A stretch of 64,000 nt of DNA, from the NCBI GenBank assembly GCA_022702545.1, contig JAHRBC010000003.1:6696001-6760000 (forward strand), written 5' to 3'. The translations under genes were made by a program, and so were the position numbers. Positions 56,772-64,000 of this stretch are shown one piece after another. Source of the stretch: Phycomyces nitens (lineage: Eukaryota > Mucoromycota > Mucoromycetes > Mucorales > Phycomycetaceae). The notes beneath the pieces were generated by a model. It saw only the letters and a list, made by a program, of their open reading frames with translations. It did no database searches and was not told where the DNA came from. The stretch's first letter is position 1; every line of letters starts with the position of its first letter.

Positions 56772-59700
56772 CTAGAAATGAAGTGCTTCTTCGATACAGT
56801 AATTAATAAAGTCTTTTCTATATGCCATGTCGATACCGAAATGTCGGCTAAGCTGTTCACGGACTTGTTTTTTAGTCATTGTCATAAGGTCTGCAGAAGC
56901 AGTGATGCGTTGGACCTCACGGCGAATTTCATCGTCTGTTGGTCCATTCAGATATGGTTCATGGTATCCACTTGCAACATCACTGTATAATGAAGGGGAA
57001 CTCATCATGGGCAGTTGCAGAGGAGGGAGGACAGATGGAGCCCTCAGATGTGCAGGCGAGTACCGGAAGCTGGCAGCATCGTTGTAGACTGTTGCTGGTG
57101 CCCCCTTTACACTTGCTGCATAGGGTGGATAGGCAGGTGGTGCTGGTGAACCAAATGTGCGCCGACTAGTTGCAGTGACGGCAGTGACCTTTGTTTCAAT
57201 CGATCCGCTCTCCCAAATCTCATTCTCATGGTCACTCCATTTCTTGAGGGGAATGGTCTTGGGGTCAAAGCGGCCCTCGTCTACTGGGAGTGCCTTTTTC
57301 TGACCACCTTCGCCTACAACCACACGGGTATTACCCCATGAAAAGTCATCAAAATGCCAGAAGGAGTAGATTGGAATAAAGAAAGAAAAGATGGGGATAG
57401 CAAGAATATATACAATCATCCAGCCAATATGTTCCCACTAGTAAACAAAAAAAGAGACATTTAGTATGATTCATAAACATCAAGTTTTTACCTTGCGTCG
57501 GACGATAAAGATAATGGCCTGAAGACCATAGATACCACCGAGGGTAATAATAGATATCATCGGTACCTGGCCTGCATTGGTTGCGAGTCGATAGATCAAA
57601 TAGCCAAGATAACATACAACTGCAGGCATTGCCAATGTACTGAGAAGATCGAGAATGACCACAAACCGCATAGAGAAACAGCAGAAACCACATAGCTGGG
57701 GTAAGAAGATGAGTTCACCAAGGTTGTGGATAGTAGAGTTAATCCATCGACGACGCTGAGACAACAATACACTCCAGCGGTCTGGAGCATTGGTCAGACA
57801 AGCAGCATCAGCAGTAAATTTGGTCTTGTATGTAGGAAAGTGCTTAAGAATCAGGGTAGTCAGGTAGCGATCTTCACCGAGATGGAGCAGATTCTTCTGG
57901 TGAAGTGTGTTGACCTTGTTTTCAGAGTAGTCTTCAATGACTTGATTGCTCACCAATAGAGGCTGGTTCTTGGCCGGTGATCGGATACGGTACATACAGA
58001 AACATCCAGGAAGACAAGTGACGGACCCAAACAACGACTCAAAGGCCTTGGCAAGGAAATGGGAGATGTAATATTCATAGACCTGGATCATGGTAACCCA
58101 ACTGTCCTTTTCGTTTGATAGGGCTGTTTCGCCACATAGACCGATAATCTTGCTATCATGGACAAAGCATGAAACCATTCGATTCAGGGACTCTGGCATG
58201 ACTTCAGTATCAGCGTCCACCATCAGTACGAACTCAAAGAAGCTTGGGTTGACACCGATTACGTTTTTGATCTGGTGATAGATCTCAAGTTCCATGGGTG
58301 TCATCGCAGACTCAAAGTGCACCTTATTCAAGAAGCGCATCAGGACCATCTGAGAATCACGCTTTCCTCTGTTGCCAGGCTTCTGTCTTTCAGAGGGAGC
58401 GCCGACCTTGACAACCACGACGTATGGCACAACATGGCCAGAGCACTCATAAAGTCCAGAGTATATCTTACCCATATTGTGCTGCTTCATGCCATCACCA
58501 AGCGAAAGGAATGAAAGAGGCTCTGGGTCAATGTTGGGATCAACACCGAGAATGTCCAAGACAATCCGAGGAGTAGGCCGATCATTGCCACTGCCAACCA
58601 ACATGCCATCACAGACCAAGAACAGGAGTTTCCGCTTGTCATCGTACCGAAGAACCGCAATCGAATCAATGGTCATTCGCAATGACTCTTCACTTTCGGT
58701 ATAACAAGGCACCTGGCAGATAATAAACTTGTCATAGTCTTCTGGTTCACGGAAAGCACCGAGCTGAAGAGCAGCAATAAACTTGAAGACAATTACAGTG
58801 CATAGGAAACCTAAGAGAAACAAGCGTGTAAGCAAACAAGACGAGAGTATTGTATCGTGTTACCTGTGATGATCAGCAAAAAGTATTCTGCAAATTGACA
58901 TTGGATAGACCGGCGAGTGTCCAATTTACCGACAAAGAAGAGGTTTCGTAAGCAAACCAACTGTCTTGTCCGCAGTTCTTTTTCAATAGGAAGAGCATCA
59001 AAATGAGCCGAGATGTCTGTACCAGCCAACTGTCGGAAGAGCTCAATGATGGTGTTGTCCATAAAGTTGAGGTCCAGATTTGCAGGCGGCATTTGACCTT
59101 CAGGGGCACGGGGAGCTCGACCACCCATGAGATAGTATGTCAAGTCATATACATCGCCATGAAGAATAGCCCATTGTCTGTGAGTGCTAATGTCTCCAAC
59201 ACTCACAACATTGGTAGCCTGTCTCAGAATATCCGAAGGCTCATATCCCATGAATCCAAGTCGGTAATTCTTGCGCATGTAGACCATTTGCTCAAAATAC
59301 CAGTCTGGACGATAGTCGTTGGTGAAGAAGCGGAAGTCGTGGTAGGCGGCATTTCGGTCTGTCAGGTTGGCTTGGAAATCGAGCACAATCTCATCAGAGA
59401 CAACCCCGGTAGTTCCATCACATAGAGCAGAGACCTGGACTGGGAATAAATTGGTAGCATCTTTGCCGGCATAGTCAAATAGTGTACTGTCAGGAATGAC
59501 CTCGGAAGCCCAATGATGTGGTGCGAATTTTGTCAGGTCAAACACTTCACCACGGATAGCCACATATGCACTTTGCTTTTCGGATTTACTTTGGAGTTCA
59601 GAGAATGAGTAGACATCTTGCTGAGGGCAGATCAGAGGGCCAAAGAAGACGATAAATACAACCATTGAAGCTGAGAGGAGGAAAATAAGGATACATAGGG

Positions 59701-62663
59701 CCAGTTTTTCACGCCAGGCCAAGCGAATGTCTTTGCGCTTCATGCCACCACAGTATTGGAGACAAGGAGAAGGAACCCACCAAGTTAATGCCCAGACAAG
59801 GATCAGCCACTTTCGGCGTTCACTTGATATCTGATCTTGTTCATCTTCATGTTCTGGCTCGCCTGGGGGAGGATACTCGGCCTTTCTCTCGATTTCAGTG
59901 GGATCGCTTTGACTTGGAGAAAAGAGATCCGAGGCATGAAAGTCATTTACTGGACTTGCTTCGTCGAGAAAGTCATCATTAGACATGGCCGAAGACACTT
60001 GGTCGTCATTAAAGGAGTATCCATCAAAGTTGTCCCGGCGGTGGCGTAAGGACATGCCTAATGGTAAGACAGATTTTTTAGAGATCAATCAAAGGGCATA
60101 TACTCGAGTGTATCATGCTAGGCTTTACCTCCTGTAGGTATCTTTGACTTTTTAGAGTCTGACTTTTCCGTGCTTCTTAATTCGTCTTCCAGAATCCGGA
60201 AAGCATTGTTGGAGAGATATATCTAGAAACCAATCTTTGCTTAGGATCGTGCTGTCTTTCACATCAATAACACATTGAGCTCACCTTATCACGACCAATA
60301 CCGGCATATGTCTCATTCCATCCCAGTGCATGGACAACCAGCTTACACCTTTCTTTGAGTGTTCCGGCCTCAATGGACTGACCCAGGAGCATGCTTAGAG
60401 CAATACCATACCTATCAAAGAACTCGTCCATAGGGAATATCGTATTGTAGCTAACTCTCAATCTCCGGATCAACTCTGTGAGACGGAAGCTCGAGAGCTG
60501 GACAGTAACCTTTTTGGCATCACAGGAGTTTGGCAAGGACAGCTCATTTGGGCGCATACACAACACAAACCAAGGGATTGTATTCGATAGTGCTTGAGTG
60601 AGATCTGTGATTCCGTTCATGAGTTGATCCACAATGGTCGGTACACTTGAGTCGCTCAATCGTGATGCAGTTTTTTCATCAGACTTGTCGAGGTTTGTTG
60701 GGGACTGGAGGGGCCGGATACCCAGCTGGGGAGAAGACACTCGGTTGCGAATACTGTAGTCTTCTTCAATGATTGGATCATTAAACAAGCTGGCCACAAG
60801 TCCGTTGGTAGTTGGGGCACTGTATGCATTCCCACGGAACAATGCAATGAAATCATTGCACAGGTAGTCTTCGTTTCTGTCCATCAGCCCACGCGGATCG
60901 TAGGTTGTCTGGGCCCAGAAGTGTTGGATTGCAAACAAGCGAGCACCAGTGTCGCTCTTTTTGAATGAGAGCAGGATCCCATCAGAACTGCTGCGGTTTG
61001 CATTGGCAAATTGGTCCAGGAGAACATCATCGGTTGGGCGGGAACCTTGTCTGTTGGCCTGGGTGTTTAGGATACTGAACAGACCTTTTGCTGGGTGAAC
61101 AAGTAGGTCAACTGTGGCAGTATTGGTTGGCCAGGCTTCCATAGGCATTGGCACACCTTGTTCAGCATACTCGTGCACATCACGCTCAAATAGACTCGAA
61201 AGCATAAATTGGTGGATTGATTCGGTAATGAAGTTGAATGCAAGCTGGTCAAAAGATGCATGGGCAGTGGTGCGGACGGCCGTCATACCAGGAGTGTCCA
61301 ACAGACCTATCAAGCTGTGGGAACCTTCCTTTGCAGACAATTTTTCATTGATCTGTTCAGTTAGCCAGGTGAAGACGAGTACATAGAGTGTCTGGGCTAA
61401 TTCATCGCGCTGGATTGTGGCCTGGGCAGGATCCAAGAAGAGGGTGGTAATGTCCCTTTTGATCAATTTACTTTTATATGTCAAGGTACTCATCAGGGCC
61501 TTTGGGTCGACACCGAGAAGGTCTGCGGCTGTGGTGAGCGCATCCATGTTCTTGATAATTGCAGCATCTTGTGCGTTATTAGGATCTTCGATGAACACAA
61601 GGTTACCAAGATGGAGGATTGCAGCTAGGACCTGGAAGAGTTGTGTGATGGTGTGTTTGTGGAATAAGAGGGTCTTTAGGGCTGCCCTGAGGTTAACATA
61701 GTTTTGACTGTCGTCAATTGAAGAAGCTCGTGCAGTCGATGTCCGTGCGAGATAATGGTAGGCGGTCCAGTCCGATAGACCCAGTCGAGCCTTTTCTTCA
61801 GGAGAAGCACCAGAAAGGACAGCATAAAACACATGGAAATTGCGTTCATCCTGGGCTGCCATGGTAACGCGGTACTTCTCTAGAGCGTAGGGCATGAACT
61901 TTGCACCGGCCATGCGACCTCGCTCAGTAAAGTGTACTTCTAAGTACTGGGCCAGTCGAGATGCATTATCATGTACGGTTGTCTTTGCATTTCCAAAGAG
62001 GTCTAGTAACACTTGGCTACTCTGCAGATGCTGTTGGAGGCGTGTTTGTTTTTTGTGTGTGCTGAGGGCAATAAGATGGCCAACCGCTTGACGGAATCGC
62101 TCGGATTTTCCACTCCCACTCTCACCACTACAAATATAATTGGTATTGTCGAGATTGTTGTTTGGTTTGTTGATTTGTTAATAATTTTGGTTATTTAAGC
62201 ATTTTGACTATAATTATTATTATTTTGATAATGACAATAACAGTGGCATTCACAATGTGGTCGATCCATATTCTTATTATTATTGTTTATAATCCCATTA
62301 TAGAAAAAAAAGGTAGTAAATGATTGTAAATTTGAACAATTACCTAAATAAGACTGACTGGTTGATACTTGTTCTTCGCATATGAAAATAAGCATGGTTG
62401 ACAAGCTGGAAAAGATGAGGTTCTCGCCACTGGTTTGCTTTTGCGCACTGAGTGTCTTTGTACTCTGCTACATAGTCAGCTGAAGTGTTGGCGAGGGGTC
62501 CGTCGTGCAGCTTGTAGGGGTTGAGGGCAATGAGGACTGCCCGGTTGATACTTGTGTAGAAATGGTCATTAAGATACCGTTGACGAAGAACCTCAGCAAT
62601 GTCATTTGGCGAAGGGTCTGGAGAGAGTTGGACGAGATCGGTTATGTGGCTTGACTGAGTCAT
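56772..62663 (-). CDS. Class V chitin synthase with N-terminal myosin motor-like domain
   Basis: Single gene for an 1811-residue plasma-membrane chitin synthase (UDP-GlcNAc to chitin). Exons: 62663-62344, 62127-60285, 60222-60129, 60057-58864, 58810-57492 and 57437-56772; all joins keep phase, so the motor and synthase are one protein. Residues 1-720: myosin head with [21 protein letters not shown]-loop GESGSGKSE and switch-II-like LLDTPGM; no IQ motifs. Residues about 830-890: two TM segments; about 905-1000: a cytochrome b5-like domain ([17 protein letters not shown]). Catalytic domain about 1170-1500: [22 protein letters not shown] and the QRRRW product-site motif in [19 protein letters not shown], then several TM helices. 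The end (about 1755-1811) is a DEK_C-type domain ([24 protein letters not shown]). The switch I region NASRLAQY departs from NSSRFGK, so ATPase activity may be weak. Confidence 0.94.
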
Positions 62664-63895
62664 GGTTGAGGTCTAATGAAGAGATATTAAATTTGGAAAT
62701 TTTGGCATTGTTGTGTATGCTTTATTGACATACATTATACGAACACTTGTACTCTATTACGAGTAATTATGTGCTGTTCTTGTGGCGTCGCTTATTGATA
62801 TACTTGTTTAAGACCAAGAGACGGGAAGGGGAGACAGCTTGGGTTATTTTTCTGTTATTATTGTGCTACTTTTACAAGAATTAAGGGGAATAAAGAAGAA
62901 GCAAAGACAAAGACATTGGATTGAAGAAGCTGGAATAAAAACGCAATCTCCTTAAAAGATACCCCTCCTCCTTTCCTCACCCTCACTGGCAAAAGGAAGA
63001 AGGTCCCCTTGCACCGCAACAAGCAGCATCTTCTCCGTGATTTTCCAACCAACCCCCCTCGTCTCGTTTCGATCTATGCTCTTGGTTTGAATGTCCGGCA
63101 GGCTGTTGCCAAACAGGAAGATCGTCTAGACCGAATGATAATACACGATGTCTGTACCTTGCCACACCCGCAAATGTGTGTTAGTGTATATATATATAAT
63201 ATATATACATATAAACGCGCGGGCGCACAGAACATATCCGCCTATTGCCCGTAAATTTTATTGACCTTTGACACTCTAGAAAATTGCCACAAATTCGGGA
63301 AAGGATAGTCGCACAGATGATCCCTTTACAAGAAAGACACTCTGTCTAACTAAGACCCTAAAGATCCCTTTTGGATGCCAAAAGAAAGCACTTTTTATAC
63401 ACTTGCGTGATGTGACTCAGCTTCTAAAAGACGCGGTGCATGCACACCTACTGCAGAAAGCCGCAGCATCCTGTCTAATTGCTTTATATACGGCTTATAG
63501 GTAAAGAACTCTCTTGACCAAGACCAACGGAACAAGTCGTCTGGTGGGCTATTCAGGGCTGCTTACAATTGGGCTCTTTTGTATATCTCACATACGCAAA
63601 GTTAAATGGAAGAATACAGCAGAATTGGATGGCTGTTGACTCAGCCCTTGATCAAGTAAGTAATGGTCCCTGACTCAAGCGAGCATGTATTGGTTTGTCT
63701 CTTTTTCGTGTGCTTAGATGGGAGTGTGATTTACCTGAAAAATGTCATTCCAGATGAATATTGTGTCTAGGTTTTTGTTTCAATGTTTTGTACGTGAATC
63801 AAACGATATGTTTATTATTACATTGCCAAGTAACAACACTTGCAAGGCACAACCCCATTATCATTGTCTCCCGCGGGCAAAAGGAGATTAGATAA

Positions 63896-63926
<31 letters not shown>

Positions 63927-64000
63927 AATATATAAATATATATATAAATATATTACAAGGGGTGCAAGTTGTTTTACAGCATATAGGTGTAAAATGGCCC
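62664..64000. other. Right-edge region, promoter of the chitin synthase gene and AT repeats
   Basis: Upstream DNA of the chitin synthase gene, a TATATA-rich stretch near 63185-63215 and a dense ATATAAAT tract at 63890-63955. A tentative plus-strand gene lies inside (separate entry). The last 250 bases hold no exon I can support. Confidence 0.45.
62936..63605 (+). CDS. Tentative multi-exon gene divergent from the chitin synthase, unrecognised
   Basis: Not recognised and only weakly supported. Exon A: open frame about 62936-63175 without a visible ATG, including PTNPPRLVSIYALGLNVRQA, VAKQEDRLDRMIIHDVC and TLPHPQ, with a GTGTGT donor. Exon B starts after an acceptor ACTCTAG at 63280. Joined to exon A it reads KLPQIRERIVAQMIPLQERH and stops at 63347-63349. 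In another frame exon B runs to a GTAAAG donor at 63501 (LRDVTQLLKDAVHAHLLQKA, LIALYTAYR) and joins in phase to 63557-63605. Both options look protein-like and they cannot both be right. Exon A may instead be noncoding leader DNA. Confidence 0.2.

Noticed and set aside
60058..62663. Separate myosin gene next to a separate chitin synthase gene
   Set aside because: The exons 60222-60129 and 60057-58864 join in phase with the motor exon, giving the known single-chain class V architecture.
63557..63729. FUN14-like C-terminus (YAKLNGRIQQNWMAVDSALDQ then MGV and stop)
   Set aside because: Resembles FUN14 tails slightly, but the upstream exon does not join in phase and the glycine-rich FUN14 helices are absent.

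Overview
This window is nuclear DNA from a filamentous fungus, most likely an early-diverging one of the Mucoromycota (a Mucorales-type genome is my best guess; I cannot name the genus). The reasons are many short GT-AG introns (about 45-105 bases), AT-rich intergenic DNA with simple repeats, and a fungal gene set: class V chitin synthase with a myosin head, a PacC/Rim101 pH regulator, Fmp27, an Mme1-type mitochondrial carrier and Dug2. No bacterial, viral, rRNA, CRISPR or clear tRNA element was seen. All exon joins were worked out by hand from splice sites and reading phase. Every join listed for the main genes closes in frame.

Left part (1-9.4 kb): the 3' end of a DUG2-like glutathione-degradation peptidase (+) converges on an MME1-like mitochondrial carrier (-). 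A gene-poor AT-rich stretch of about 6.6 kb follows. Next (9.4-23.7 kb): the PacC/Rim101 zinc-finger regulator (+), a divergent hexokinase-family protein (+), a G3BP/Nxt3-type NTF2-RRM protein with a very long polyglutamine tract (-), an MFS sugar transporter (+) and a small CENP-Q-like coiled-coil protein (-).

Middle (23.7-33.1 kb): mostly AT-rich DNA with three tentative two-exon small genes, a coiled-coil protein with a CC1-box-like motif and a C-terminal membrane anchor (-), and a homeodomain factor (+). From 33.5 to 55.4 kb the genes are packed: the giant bridge-like lipid-transfer protein Fmp27/Hobbit (+), DNA polymerase epsilon subunit Dpb2 (+), a Scs7-type fatty acid 2-hydroxylase with a cytochrome b5 domain (+), a Tcp11/Sok1 family protein (-) that shares a divergent promoter with a PI4P 5-kinase (+), and a WrbA/Pst2-like flavodoxin-fold protein with a basic Cys-Cys tail (-). 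The last large gene (56.8-62.7 kb, -) is a single class V chitin synthase carrying an N-terminal myosin motor-like domain.

Several genes share a membrane and cell-surface theme: lipid transfer (Fmp27), sphingolipid hydroxylation (Scs7), PI(4,5)P2 synthesis (Mss4/PIP5K) and wall chitin (Chs V). They do not form an operon-like system, and I see no single new multi-gene system. The observations most worth following are the microexons (6, 14 and 10 nt), the probably non-catalytic hexokinase, the CENP-Q-like protein, the CC1-box tail-anchored protein and the tentative small genes.
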